64,000 nt of DNA from Arthrobacter sp. ISL-72. GTDB lineage: Bacteria; Actinomycetota; Actinomycetes; Actinomycetales; Micrococcaceae. The notes beneath the pieces are model-generated. The model saw only the letters and a list, made by a program, of their open reading frames with translations, did not search any database and was not told the origin of the DNA. Below, piece after piece: positions 7,950 to 16,315 of the stretch. Each line of letters begins with the position of its first letter. The first letter of the stretch is position 1. The stretch is taken from the NCBI RefSeq assembly GCF_018613755.1, contig NZ_JAGGPP010000001.1, forward strand, positions 295,746 to 359,745, read 5' to 3'. The position numbers and the translations under genes were made by a program.

Positions 7950-8273
7950 TCAGGTGTCCAGCTCCCAGTGCACCCGGATGGCCTCGGCGACCGGACCTGA
8001 GGCAACGTCCACCGTAAAGGCGACCGGCGCGGTTCCGGTCTCTTCAATCACGGTGTCATGGTAGACCCGGCCGCAGGCGGGGCACAGAGTGTAAAGGTCC
8101 TCGTCCGGCGGCCACACGGCCAGTCCCGCAGGCACGGGGGTGTCCCCGCCCAGGTGGACCGGCATGCCTTCGGAGTTGGCCTGGATCAGTCCTTCATCGC
8201 CTACCGTGTTGCCGCAGACGCAGGTGATGGTGGTGACATCGTGGCCGGTCACTTGGGCGAATTCTGTTTCCAT
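7950..8273 (-). CDS. Hypothetical protein with a four-cysteine zinc-ribbon-like pattern
   Basis: 107 aa, not recognised as a named family. It has two cysteine knuckles, CVCGN near residue 18 and LCPACGRVYHD near residue 63, separated by a hydrophobic segment, which together could bind one zinc. The C-terminal part looks like a small beta domain (VAFTVDV, IRVHWELD). It may be co-transcribed with the YbdK-type ligase, which ends 33 bp upstream of its start. Function unknown. Confidence 0.72.
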   Translation of the reverse strand: METEFAQVTGHDVTTITCVCGNTVGDEGLIQANSEGMPVHLGGDTPVPAGLAVWPPDEDLYTLCPACGRVYHDTVIEETGTAPVAFTVDVASGPVAEAIRVHWELDT

Positions 8274-8305
8274 GGCGCGCTCCGGGACTTGGTAGGAACC
8301 TGTGG

Positions 8306-9532
8306 TCAGGACTGGCGCACGCGCAACAGGACCGGAGCCGGTTCGCGAACGGGAGCCGCTTCCGCCTTGCTCATGGTGACCTCCACCGAGTGAGCCACGA
8401 CGGCGGCCAGCCCGGCCACCGCGTCCTCGGTCCTGGCGAGGGCCTCCTGCATCGCATGACGCTGCTGTTCCGAACCGGTCCCCCGGTCCAGGATTCTGCG
8501 GACACCTTCGCGGGCCAGTTCCAGCTCGTCCTGTTCGCCCAGGACCGGCGCCACAAAGTCCACCAACGCCTCCACCACTTCCTCGGCCGGGGCGGGGCGG
8601 AAGGTGCCGAAATCAAGCAGATCGCTGCGGAGCCCGCAGTTGCTGGCCTGCCACGCCGCCATGCGCAGCAGCACGGTGGGGACAGGAGCAGGTTCCACAC
8701 CGGCCCGCCATTCCCTGCTGGCTGATTCAACCAGGCCCCGTACGAGCACGGCGATCAAGGCGGCGTCCTCCGCAGCCAGGCAGACATCCGCCACCCGGAC
8801 CTCCACGGTGGGGTGGTTGCGGGAGAGCCGCGCGTCAAAATAGATCATGCCTTCGTCCAGCAGCACCCCGCTGTCCAGCAGCCGGGTGACCACGCGCCGG
8901 TACATGGAGTGCGTGCCGAAGATCTGGGACGGCCCCGACGTCGGCCAGCGGTTCCAGGCCTGCGTGCGGTAACTTTCGAAGCCCGTCTCCACACCGTTCC
9001 AGTACGGCGAGTTCGCACTGAGCGCCGTCAGCACTGCGAGCTTGTCCCGGATCCTGTCGATGACGGCGACGCCTTCCTCGGCCGACTCGATGAACGTGTG
9101 AACGTGGAATCCGCAGGTCAGCTGCTCATAGGCAGTGAGCCCAAACCGCTCCTGCATGGTGGCGTAGCGCGCGTTCGGCGTGGTGTGCGTAGTGGAGCCA
9201 ATGGGCGATGTTGCCAGCGCAGCCACCCGCGCACCGTGTTTCCTTGCGGCCCGGTCGGCCAAGGCACGGCCCTGGCGGATCTGCAAAAGCAGCTCGGTGT
9301 AGTCGAGGCACGGCCGGGTCTGGGTCTCGATCTGCTCAAGTTTCAGCTCAGCGGTGAGTCCCGTGGCGTCGTCGTCGTTCGTTGCATCATGCGGATCCGG
9401 GATCCGCGGCCTGTCCGGGGCGTCGTCGGCGGCGAGCTTCCGCCCTGTCAGGAGGGCGTCCGCCAGCGCCAGCGGCTCCCCGGTCACGGGGTCCACAATC
9501 AGCAGCTCTTCCTCAACCCCGAAAGTTCGCAT
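8306..9532 (-). CDS. YbdK-type carboxylate-amine ligase (glutamate-cysteine ligase family 2)
   Basis: 408 aa, beginning [15 protein letters not shown], the ATP-grasp-like N-terminal signature of the GCS2/YbdK family, with CGFHVHTFI and [18 protein letters not shown] further on. The family ligates glutamate to cysteine weakly in vitro; the physiological product in actinobacteria lacking glutathione is unclear, so the usual label glutamate-cysteine ligase should be taken cautiously. The ATG start leaves a 105-bp gap with a hairpin to the HTH-MurA fusion upstream. Confidence 0.9.
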   Translation of the reverse strand: MRTFGVEEELLIVDPVTGEPLALADALLTGRKLAADDAPDRPRIPDPHDATNDDDATGLTAELKLEQIETQTRPCLDYTELLLQIRQGRALADRAARKHGARVAALATSPIGSTTHTTPNARYATMQERFGLTAYEQLTCGFHVHTFIESAEEGVAVIDRIRDKLAVLTALSANSPYWNGVETGFESYRTQAWNRWPTSGPSQIFGTHSMYRRVVTRLLDSGVLLDEGMIYFDARLSRNHPTVEVRVADVCLAAEDAALIAVLVRGLVESASREWRAGVEPAPVPTVLLRMAAWQASNCGLRSDLLDFGTFRPAPAEEVVEALVDFVAPVLGEQDELELAREGVRRILDRGTGSEQQRHAMQEALARTEDAVAGLAAVVAHSVEVTMSKAEAAPVREPAPVLLRVRQS

Positions 9533-9585
9533 GCATACATTGTGCGACAGCTGCGTCCGGTTCGACAGCTTCCGTGACGCAAGCT

Positions 9586-9624
9586 CACGAACGGGCGGTC
9601 CGGTGCCGGCCTCGCCCGTCCGTG
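9586..9624 (-). terminator. Probable hairpin terminator after the HTH-MurA gene
   Basis: An inverted repeat with a 12-nt stem carrying one internal mismatch (9586-9597 with 9613-9624). It lies just downstream of the leftward HTH-MurA stop and upstream of the YbdK start. It lacks a T-run, so it resembles the U-poor hairpins common in actinobacteria. It could equally be part of the YbdK 5' region. Confidence 0.5.
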
Positions 9625-9637
9625 AAGAGCTCCCAAA

Positions 9638-11161
9638 TCAGTCCTGGAAGTACTCGATTTTCGCGCCGATGGTGTTGAGCCGTTCAGCCAGGTCCTCGTA
9701 GCCGCGCTCAATCACGTAGATGTTGCGCAGCTCGGACACGCCGCGTGCAGCCAGCATCGCCAGCAGCAGGCACGCGGCCGGGCGGAGGGCCGGCGGGCAG
9801 CCGATCTCCGCGGCGCGCCAGCGGGTGGGGCCGTTGACATAGATCCGGTGCGGGTCAAGGAGCTGCACGCGGGCGCCCAGTTTGTTCAGCTCGGTCAGGT
9901 AGATTGCACGGTTCTCGTAGACCCAGTCGTGGATCATGGTCTGGCCCTCGGCGTTGCCGGCGATGACGGCGAAGAAGGGCAGGTTGTCGATGTTCAGGCC
10001 GGGGAACGGCATGGGGTGGATCTTGTCCGTGGGGGCGTGCAGTTCAGAGGGCTTGGTGGTGACGTCCACCAGGCGCGTGCGGCCGTTGCGGGCAAAGTAC
10101 TCCCCGGAGATCTCCAGTTCCTGGCCCATCTGTTCCAGGGTGGCCAGTTCGATCTCCATGAATTCGATCGGAACCCGGCGGATGGTCACCTCGGAATTGG
10201 TGACGATGCCGGCGGTGATGAGGCTCATCGCTTCGATGGGATCCTCGGAGGGGAAGTATTCAATGTCGACGTCGATCGAAGGGCGTCCTGTGATCTTCAG
10301 GGTGGTGGTCCCCACCCCGTCGATCTCCACTCCAAGGCGCTGGAGGTAGAAGCAGAGGTCCTGGACCATGTAGTTGGGGCTTGCGTTGCGGATCACCGTG
10401 GTGCCGCTGCGGTGCGCTGCCGCCATGATGGCGTTTTCGGTGACCGTGTCACCGCGTTCGCTCAGCACAAAGGTGCGGTTGTCGCCGTCTGCCGGCGGGG
10501 CCTGCACGGAATAGAAACCCGCTTTGGCTTCCACTGACAGGCCGAACTGGCGCAGCGCCTGCATGTGGGGTTCCACCGTGCGAGTTCCCAGGTCGCAGCC
10601 GCCCGCGTACGGGAGCCGGAACTCGCCGGACTCGTCCAGGAGCGGCCCCAGCAGCATGATGACGCTGCGGGTGCGGCGGGCAGCTTCCACGTCCATGGAG
10701 TCGAGGTCCAGGACGGCGGGGCGGCGGATCTGCAGGTCGTTGGCGTTGAGCCAGGTGCATTCGACGCCGATGCTGGTGAGGACCTCGACGATCCTGTTGA
10801 CTTCCTCGATCCGGGCAAGCCGCCGCAACGTGGTGGTGCCGCGGTTGATGAGGCTGGCGCAAAGAAGCGCAACCCCGGCGTTCTTGCTGGTGTTGACGTC
10901 CACTGAACCGGACAGTGTGTGGCCGCCCTCCACCCGGAGGTGGGTCATCTGCGGCCTGCCCACCTTGACGATGCTCCGGCCGACAATGGCCTCGAGCCGC
11001 TCGATCATTTTAAGGCTGAGATTCTGCTTGCCCTGCTCCATCCTGGCGATGGCGCTCTGGCTGGTTCCCAGCTCCGCTGCCAGCTGTCCCTGGGTCCAGC
11101 CCTTCTCGCTCCGGGCATCGCGGAGCAGCAGGCCTACGTGTTCAGCGGTCTCTTGAGTCAT
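9638..11161 (-). CDS. HTH (XRE) domain fused to MurA-type enolpyruvyl transferase
   Basis: 507 aa. Residues 8-62 form an XRE-type helix-turn-helix (GWTQGQLAAELGTSQSAIARMEQG); residues 72-507 are a complete UDP-N-acetylglucosamine 1-carboxyvinyltransferase domain. The MurA catalytic loop has its cysteine (GGCDLGTR, C189) and the substrate lysine is in SKNAG (K93). The enzyme would start peptidoglycan precursor synthesis by adding enolpyruvate to UDP-GlcNAc in the cytoplasm. The fused DNA-binding domain suggests a protein that regulates transcription in response to cell-wall precursors, or a paralogue of the housekeeping MurA. This architecture recurs in actinobacteria. ATG start, monocistronic. 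Confidence 0.9.
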   Translation of the reverse strand: MTQETAEHVGLLLRDARSEKGWTQGQLAAELGTSQSAIARMEQGKQNLSLKMIERLEAIVGRSIVKVGRPQMTHLRVEGGHTLSGSVDVNTSKNAGVALLCASLINRGTTTLRRLARIEEVNRIVEVLTSIGVECTWLNANDLQIRRPAVLDLDSMDVEAARRTRSVIMLLGPLLDESGEFRLPYAGGCDLGTRTVEPHMQALRQFGLSVEAKAGFYSVQAPPADGDNRTFVLSERGDTVTENAIMAAAHRSGTTVIRNASPNYMVQDLCFYLQRLGVEIDGVGTTTLKITGRPSIDVDIEYFPSEDPIEAMSLITAGIVTNSEVTIRRVPIEFMEIELATLEQMGQELEISGEYFARNGRTRLVDVTTKPSELHAPTDKIHPMPFPGLNIDNLPFFAVIAGNAEGQTMIHDWVYENRAIYLTELNKLGARVQLLDPHRIYVNGPTRWRAAEIGCPPALRPAACLLLAMLAARGVSELRNIYVIERGYEDLAERLNTIGAKIEYFQD

Positions 11162-11252
11162 GCATCAAAAATATCACCCATGAGTTATTAGGACATGCGA
11201 AACGCCGAAAAGTGCACTCGATCTCACAGAATACCCGCCTCGTGCGATATAT

Positions 11253-12053
11253 CTACTGCTCGAGGAACACCATGTTCCAAGTGCCTGCGCCCACTGCCGC
11301 GGACACGGCGGTGGCGGCAATCAGCAGCCCGCCGAGGACCACCCAGATGTCCAGCGCACTGTACGTGGACTCCCGGGCCCAGGTCCGCCGGGCCCCGCCG
11401 AATCCGCGCGCCTCCATGGTGACCGCCAGCCGTGAGGCCCTGCGGACGGCCTGGACCAGGAGCCCGAAGCTCTGCCCCAGCGTCGCCTTGAGGCGCTGCG
11501 CCGGGCTTCCGTGCGAGCCGACGCCGCGGGCTCGCCGGGCCATCCCGATGGTCTGCCATTCCTCCGCCATCAGGCCCACCAGACGCATGGCGGCCAGTGT
11601 GCCCAGCACGAAGCGGTGCGGCAGTTTCGCTTTCTGCGCCAGGGCGTCGGCCAGATCCGTGGGGTCGGTGCAGCTCATCAGGAGCACCGCGGGGAGGGCG
11701 ATCGCCAGTCCCCGCAGCAGGAATCCCAGCCCCAGCTCGAGCGATCCTTCACTGATGGACCAGATGCCGGCGTCGAGCAGGATCTTTCCCGAGTCAGGCG
11801 CCAGGATTGAGGTGCTCCAGCCACCCAGCGCGGCCGCCAGGATCAGCGGCCAGCCGCGCTGCCACAGCAGCGTGAGCGTCAGGCCTGCCAGCGGAAACAG
11901 CAGCAGCTCGAAGGCCAGCGCCACGGAGGCGGACACCCAGTCGATGGACAGCGCCAGCACCACGGTCATGAGCATCACGACGGCGAACTTGGCCAGCGGG
12001 TTCGCGCGGGTGAGCAGGGCGTGGTTGGCGGACAGGGTCAAGGCTTCCCTCAT
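11253..12053 (-). CDS. ECF transporter T component (YkoC-like)
   Basis: 266 aa integral membrane protein of the CbiQ/EcfT family with about five to six hydrophobic helices. The two coupling motifs that contact the ATPases are visible as MARRARG and MEARGFG in the C-terminal half. It forms the transmembrane coupling subunit of an energy-coupling-factor importer with the fused ATPase, whose stop overlaps its start by 4 bp, and with the YkoE-like S component upstream. The TPP riboswitch at the operon head indicates that the cargo is a thiamine precursor such as hydroxymethylpyrimidine, or thiamine itself. Confidence 0.92.
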   Translation of the reverse strand: MREALTLSANHALLTRANPLAKFAVVMLMTVVLALSIDWVSASVALAFELLLFPLAGLTLTLLWQRGWPLILAAALGGWSTSILAPDSGKILLDAGIWSISEGSLELGLGFLLRGLAIALPAVLLMSCTDPTDLADALAQKAKLPHRFVLGTLAAMRLVGLMAEEWQTIGMARRARGVGSHGSPAQRLKATLGQSFGLLVQAVRRASRLAVTMEARGFGGARRTWARESTYSALDIWVVLGGLLIAATAVSAAVGAGTWNMVFLEQ

Positions 12054-13657
12054 GGTGCGGCCACTTCCGGGTTTCGCGGGCCGGCTTGCTGCGCGGCGGG
12101 TTTGAGCCGGGGCGCGCCGAACTTCAGTTCGGTGCCGCCCAGGACGTCGCTGAATTCCTGGTCATGCGTCACGGACACCACTGCCGTCCCGGCGTCCAGG
12201 AGTTCCGAGAGGAAGGATGCGAGTTCCGCCCAGGTGTTGGCGTCCTGGCCGAAGGTGGGCTCGTCGAGGATCAGCACGCGGGGGTGGGCAGCGAGCACTG
12301 TGGCCACGGACAGCCTGCGCTTCTCCCCGCCGGAGAGCGTGTAGGGGTTCGCATCCACCAGCTGGGTCAGCCGCAGCCGCTCCAGCAATTCGTCCACCCG
12401 TTCCTCGCCGTGGCCCAGGTGGCGCGGTCCGAACATCAGCTCGTCCAGCACCCGGCCGGTCACGAACTGGTGCTCCGGTTCCTGGAACACGGTGCCGATC
12501 CGGGCGATCAGCTGCTCGGCCTTCCATTTGTAGGGATCAATTCCGGCGCCGTCGCTCAAGTCAAGGGTGGCCGAGACCTTGCCCGACACTGGCCGGAGCA
12601 GTCCGGCGAGGGTCAGGGCAAACGTGGATTTTCCCGACCCGTTGGGGCCGGTGATAGTGAGGGCCTGGCCGGCCCGGACCTGCGCGGTGATGCCGGATTG
12701 CACTGGAACCGGCGGGATGGCCTTGAAGCGCCGCCGGCGTGGCTGTTCGCGGGAAACGGCCAGGTCCTCCGCGGCCAGCAGCAGGTCCCCTCCGCTGGGC
12801 GCCGCCGCCATCCCGTCCGTGCCGTTGTTCCGCGTCCGGGTGGCCGGCACGTAGCCGGGCACCCAGACACCCGCGGCGACGAGCATCTCCCGCGCCTGCG
12901 CCAGGACCTGGTCCGGGGACCCGTCCAGGAGTACTGCCGAATCAGTGGCGGTTCCCGGCTGCAGCACCACAATCCGGTCCACGAGGTCTTTCCACACCCC
13001 CACCCGGTGCTCCACCACCACCAGCGTCGCCCCGGTTTTGTCCAGGCACCGGCCCACGGCGTCGCGCACTTCCAGCACGCCGTCGGGGTCCAGGTTGGCA
13101 GTAGGTTCGTCGAGCAGCAGCAGTCCCGGGCGCATCGCGAGGATCCCTGCGAGCGCCAGGCGCTGCTTTTGCCCGCCGGACAGCGCGGACGTCGGGTGGT
13201 CAAGGGGCAGGTGGGCCAGCCCGGCGTCGTCGAGCGCTTCCTCCACGCGCCTCCAGATGTCCCGGCGCGGCACGGAGAGGTTTTCGGCGCCGAAGGCGAC
13301 GTCGTCCCCCACCCGGGAGAGGACCACCTGCGTCTCCGGGTCCTGCTGCATCAGGCCTGCACGGCCCCGCTGGGCGCGGGGCGGGGCGCCGTCGATTAGC
13401 AGGCTGCCCGTTTCGTCGGAGTCCTCGGCGTCCGGCGCGCCGTCATGCGCGCCGGAGTCGCTGTCACCAAGGACCCCGGCGAGGGCGTGGAGCAGCGTGG
13501 ATTTGCCCGCGCCGGAAGGACCCAGGAGCAGCACCCGTTCGCCCGGCTGGATGTCCAGGTCAAGGCCGTGGACCGCAGGAAGGGACCGGCCCGCGTGCCG
13601 CCAGCCCCAGCCGCGGGCGGTGACCGCGGCGGGGCGGACGCTGTCTGAAGATGTCAT
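12050..13657 (-). CDS. ECF transporter ATPase with two fused ABC domains (YkoD-like)
   Basis: 535 aa holding two ABC ATPase domains in tandem, equivalent to fused EcfA1 and EcfA2. Domain 1 has Walker A GPSGAGKST and signature LSGGQKQRLALAG; domain 2 has Walker A GPNGSGKST and signature LSGGEKRRLSVAT. Each has a Walker B LLLDEPT or LILDEPT. It powers uptake through the neighbouring YkoC-like and YkoE-like membrane subunits. The gene lies 16 bp after the S-component stop and overlaps the T component by 4 bp, so all three are one transcript under the TPP riboswitch. Confidence 0.95.
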   Translation of the reverse strand: MTSSDSVRPAAVTARGWGWRHAGRSLPAVHGLDLDIQPGERVLLLGPSGAGKSTLLHALAGVLGDSDSGAHDGAPDAEDSDETGSLLIDGAPPRAQRGRAGLMQQDPETQVVLSRVGDDVAFGAENLSVPRRDIWRRVEEALDDAGLAHLPLDHPTSALSGGQKQRLALAGILAMRPGLLLLDEPTANLDPDGVLEVRDAVGRCLDKTGATLVVVEHRVGVWKDLVDRIVVLQPGTATDSAVLLDGSPDQVLAQAREMLVAAGVWVPGYVPATRTRNNGTDGMAAAPSGGDLLLAAEDLAVSREQPRRRRFKAIPPVPVQSGITAQVRAGQALTITGPNGSGKSTFALTLAGLLRPVSGKVSATLDLSDGAGIDPYKWKAEQLIARIGTVFQEPEHQFVTGRVLDELMFGPRHLGHGEERVDELLERLRLTQLVDANPYTLSGGEKRRLSVATVLAAHPRVLILDEPTFGQDANTWAELASFLSELLDAGTAVVSVTHDQEFSDVLGGTELKFGAPRLKPAAQQAGPRNPEVAAP

Positions 13658-13673
13658 GGAGGCTCTGCCTTCG

Positions 13674-14306
13674 TCAGGAGAAGACAGGCTCCGATGCAGC
13701 CTTGCGGGAAGCGAAGGAGCTCAGCACGCCGGTCTTGGCCAGGCCGCGGGTGGCGATCCAGGACAGTGCGCCGGCGATGATGGCGCCCGAGATGGCGGTG
13801 AAAATGATGTAGGCCAGTTTGTCGCCGGCGGCGTACGCGATGTTCCAGCCCCAGGGAGCGAAGGAATCGTTCAGGCCGCAGAAGAGCCCTGCAGCGGCAC
13901 CGGCCAGCAGCGAAACGGGCAGGTTGAACTTCTTGTACACGAACACGGCGAAGATGATTTCCGCGCCGAGGCCCTGTACAAAGCCGGAGAACAGCACCGA
14001 TGCGCCGTACTGCGACCCCATGATCAGCTCACCGGTGGCGGCAACTGTTTCGCAGAAGAGGGCCGCTCCCGGTTTGCGGATGACCAGCATTCCCAGCACC
14101 GCGGGAATCATCCAGCCGCCGGCAATGAGGCCGGTCAGCGGCGGGTAGACGGCGTTCATCGGCGGCGACACCGCGGCGGCACCCTGGGACCAGGCCCAGA
14201 AAATGACGCCGCCCGCCACGGCGATCAACGCGGCAACCACAATATCCACCACACGCCAGCTGTACTTGCTGTGGCGCAACGCCTGGTTTGCAGAAATATC
14301 AGTCAT
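13674..14306 (-). CDS. ECF transporter S component, thiamine precursor (YkoE family)
   Basis: 210 aa membrane protein with six predicted helices and YkoE-type features (ELIMGSQYGASVLFSGFVQGLGAE, and GLFCGLNDSFAPWGWN in the fourth helix). The S component binds the substrate, here probably hydroxymethylpyrimidine or thiamine. The ATG at 14306 is chosen because it has an excellent AGGAGGAAGAC ribosome binding site and begins the conserved part; an upstream ATG would place about 25 basic residues in front. The riboswitch lies less than 90 bp upstream. Confidence 0.92.
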   Translation of the reverse strand: MTDISANQALRHSKYSWRVVDIVVAALIAVAGGVIFWAWSQGAAAVSPPMNAVYPPLTGLIAGGWMIPAVLGMLVIRKPGAALFCETVAATGELIMGSQYGASVLFSGFVQGLGAEIIFAVFVYKKFNLPVSLLAGAAAGLFCGLNDSFAPWGWNIAYAAGDKLAYIIFTAISGAIIAGALSWIATRGLAKTGVLSSFASRKAASEPVFS

Positions 14307-14387
14307 GTCTTCCTCCTGAGATACAGGAGGGGAGAGTGTTTTCCGGCCGGACCGCGGCTTCCGCCGCCTGCTGCCGGACACTCTGAG

Positions 14388-14516
14388 AACTCGACTCCCT
14401 TGCGCCGGTACTAACCGGATCAGGTTCGAGGGTCTGCGGCTGTCCGCACTCTCAGCGCCCGCCTCCGGTTCCCTGGATAGTTCCAGTGATGCCCGACGGC
14501 GACGCTCCCCTGTCGT
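14388..14516 (-). promoter_or_regulatory. TPP (THI-box) riboswitch
   Basis: Read on the minus strand it has the full thiamine pyrophosphate aptamer: GGGGAGC at the 5' side, GCGCTGAGAG, then GACCCTCGAACCTGATC, CGGTTAGTACCGGCG and AAGGGAGTC. It controls the ECF transporter operon, repressing thiamine-precursor uptake when TPP is abundant. The short distance to the AGGAGG site suggests sequestration of translation start. Confidence 0.96.
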
Positions 14517-14661
14517 ATTAATTCGCCCTTGTGGGCATTGAACAGTTTACACCTGCCGCACCGCGAAATCCCGGGGAAGTTGTCACAATCAAACCGGTCC
14601 GGCCGCACTGTTGCGGTTAGGCTAGGGGAAGCCCTGTTTCCGTATGCTTAGGAGTTCCGGA

Positions 14662-14925
14662 ATGAGTTTTTTCATCAAGCTGCTTGGAACCGGAGTGAGC
14701 CTGCTGGCCGGATTCGCCGGCACCAAGGCCGTCGACGTCGTCTGGGAGAAGGTCACCGGCCGGAAGCCCCCGAAGGGTGACAAGGACGACGTCCCCACGA
14801 CCCTTCGCACCGCCCTGACCTTTGCGTTGGTCTCGGCTGTTGTCAGTGCCATCATCCAGGTCCTGGCCAACCGCGGCACCCAGCGTGCCATCACCCGCTT
14901 CGCCAAGACCCAGGACATCGTCTAG
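14662..14925 (+). CDS. DUF4235 family small membrane protein
   Basis: 87 aa protein with two hydrophobic segments, one N-terminal (FIKLLGTGVSLLAGFAG) and one near the end (FALVSAVVSAIIQVLA), separated by a basic KVTGRKPPKGDKDDVP linker. This is the DUF4235 pattern, common in actinobacteria and of unknown function. The ATG has an AGGAG site 7 nt upstream; a slightly earlier ATG adds six residues without support. A TAGGCT -10-like box lies near 14618. It stands alone between the thiamine operon and the Mrp operon. Confidence 0.85.
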   Translation: MSFFIKLLGTGVSLLAGFAGTKAVDVVWEKVTGRKPPKGDKDDVPTTLRTALTFALVSAVVSAIIQVLANRGTQRAITRFAKTQDIV

Positions 14926-14962
14926 CCCAATCCGCGCTCGGGAGTACACCAGCCCCACCCAC

Positions 14963-15029
14963 GGGAGTTTTTGTCCAGATAACGGCCGTTAATTGCCCCG
15001 GAAGTCGCGTTATCTGGACAAAAACTCCC
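14963..15029. repeat. Perfect 22-bp inverted repeat with 23-nt spacer
   Basis: Arms at 14963-14984 and 15008-15029 are exact reverse complements, starting GGGAGTTTTTGTCC. The spacer is 23 nt. It lies between the convergent DUF4235 gene and mrpG, so it can work as a bidirectional terminator, each arm supplying a T-run. The arm length and exactness also fit a dispersed palindromic element. Confidence 0.9.
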
Positions 15030-15043
15030 TGAGGAACGGGGGC

Positions 15044-15505
15044 CTAGACGGAGACTGAGCTGCCGCCGTCGTCGTCCGTTTTCCGTTTTTCGCCCGGCAT
15101 CCGCCCGTTGCCCTTGGCGCGCAGGTCGGCCGCCTTCTTGTCCGCCGACTTGAGGACCACGGCCTCCAGCTCGTCCGCCGTGAGCAGTTCCTTGTGCAGG
15201 TGCTTGGTGCGGTACCCGGCCCTTCCCACCATGTGGGCGGACACCGGAACGGTGAGCACCTGGAAAATCCACGCCACGAACAGTGCAGGCCAAACCCACC
15301 AGGTCCGCAATTGCAGGCCCACCGCGGCCAGCAGCAGGAAAAGTCCCAGCACCTGGGGCTTGGTGGCGGCGTGCATCCTGCTCATCAGGTCGGGGAACCG
15401 CAACAGGCCCACAGCAGCAGCCAGGGACATCAGCGCGCCCACCACCATAAAGACGGCGGACACCGTGTCGGTCAGCGCGTCCACGGCGGATGCGTCAGGA
15501 TTCAT
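15044..15505 (-). CDS. mrpG: Na+(K+)/H+ antiporter subunit G
   Basis: 153 aa MnhG/MrpG family membrane protein with three N-terminal helices (VFMVVGALMSLAAAVGLLRFPDLMSRMHAATKPQVLG is the family core, residues 19-55) and a basic hydrophilic tail of about 50 residues. It is the last subunit of the Mrp complex, which exchanges cytoplasmic Na+ for protons under alkaline or salt stress. Its start overlaps the end of mrpF by 11 bp. The tail is longer than in typical MrpG (about 110-125 aa). Confidence 0.93.
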   Translation of the reverse strand: MNPDASAVDALTDTVSAVFMVVGALMSLAAAVGLLRFPDLMSRMHAATKPQVLGLFLLLAAVGLQLRTWWVWPALFVAWIFQVLTVPVSAHMVGRAGYRTKHLHKELLTADELEAVVLKSADKKAADLRAKGNGRMPGEKRKTDDDGGSSVSV

Positions 15506-15770
15506 TGGGCTGCTCCCGCCGGTCCGCCACGAAGCGCGCCACGGTGACGGACCCGATGAACCCGATGATGGACAGGGCCACGAGCAGCATCAGGTTGTTC
15601 AGGTGCCGGTTGACCGCCATGTCGATGCACAGCGCGGCGCCGATGATGGCCAGCAGCACGTCCGAGGCCAGCACGCGGTCCAGCAGCGACGGGCCGACGG
15701 CGATCCGGACAATGGCCCCCGCCGCCGCCAGCGACAGGATCACGGCCGTCATGGTCAGGACGATCTCCAT
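15495..15770 (-). CDS. mrpF: Na+(K+)/H+ antiporter subunit F
   Basis: 91 aa, three transmembrane helices, with the MrpF signature VGPSLLDRVLASDVL and an acidic residue in helix two (CIDMAVNRHLNN). The start is the ATG overlapping the mrpE stop (ATGA), which gives exactly the usual subunit length; a much longer open frame upstream in this phase is a shadow of mrpE and mrpD. Part of the seven-function Mrp membrane complex. Confidence 0.93.
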   Translation of the reverse strand: MEIVLTMTAVILSLAAAGAIVRIAVGPSLLDRVLASDVLLAIIGAALCIDMAVNRHLNNLMLLVALSIIGFIGSVTVARFVADRREQPNES

Positions 15771-16315
15771 CACGCGCCCACCTCCTGCTGCAGCGCGGCA
15801 AGTTCGTGTTTGGTGCCCATGATCCTGATCAGGGCGGCCTCGGTGTCGCGGACTTCTTTGCGCAGGTTCACAATGTCCTCCCCGTTGCGCACGTTGAGTC
15901 CGTGGATGTACAGAGTGGACGTTGAACGGTCCACCTCCACCACCAGGGACCCGGGAATGAGCGAGATGACGTGCCCGGTCGCTGTCACCATCAGGTCCGA
16001 ATGGCTTCGCAGCTGGACGGCGACGACGGCGTTGGTCACCTTGGGCCCGCGGGCAACCGCCAGATACAGCACCTGGAAGCTGGCGGCCACCACCTTGCCC
16101 AGGAACACGATCGCGAACGGGACGGCCCGCAGAACGCTGAACCTGCCGCCCAGTTCCACCGGAGGAAGATAGAACAGCCGGGCCACCACCACGGCGATCA
16201 GCGCACCGAACAGCAGGTTCCCGGGGCTGAAGTCCTGCCAGAGCGCACCCCAGACGAACACGAGCCAGACGAGAAGGGGCAGTTCCTGCCGGAGGGAGAT
16301 CCGCCGTCGGCTCAT
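15770..16315 (-). CDS. mrpE: Na+(K+)/H+ antiporter subunit E
   Basis: 181 aa MnhE/MrpE protein. Two to three N-terminal helices (LPLLVWLVFVWGALWQDFSPGNLLFG) are followed by a cytoplasmic domain with DLMVTATGHVISLIPGSLVVEVD and LYIHGLNV, both typical of the family. The stop overlaps the mrpF start by 1 bp and the start overlaps the mrpD stop by 4 bp, consistent with tight stoichiometric translation of the complex. Confidence 0.94.
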   Translation of the reverse strand: MSRRRISLRQELPLLVWLVFVWGALWQDFSPGNLLFGALIAVVVARLFYLPPVELGGRFSVLRAVPFAIVFLGKVVAASFQVLYLAVARGPKVTNAVVAVQLRSHSDLMVTATGHVISLIPGSLVVEVDRSTSTLYIHGLNVRNGEDIVNLRKEVRDTEAALIRIMGTKHELAALQQEVGA

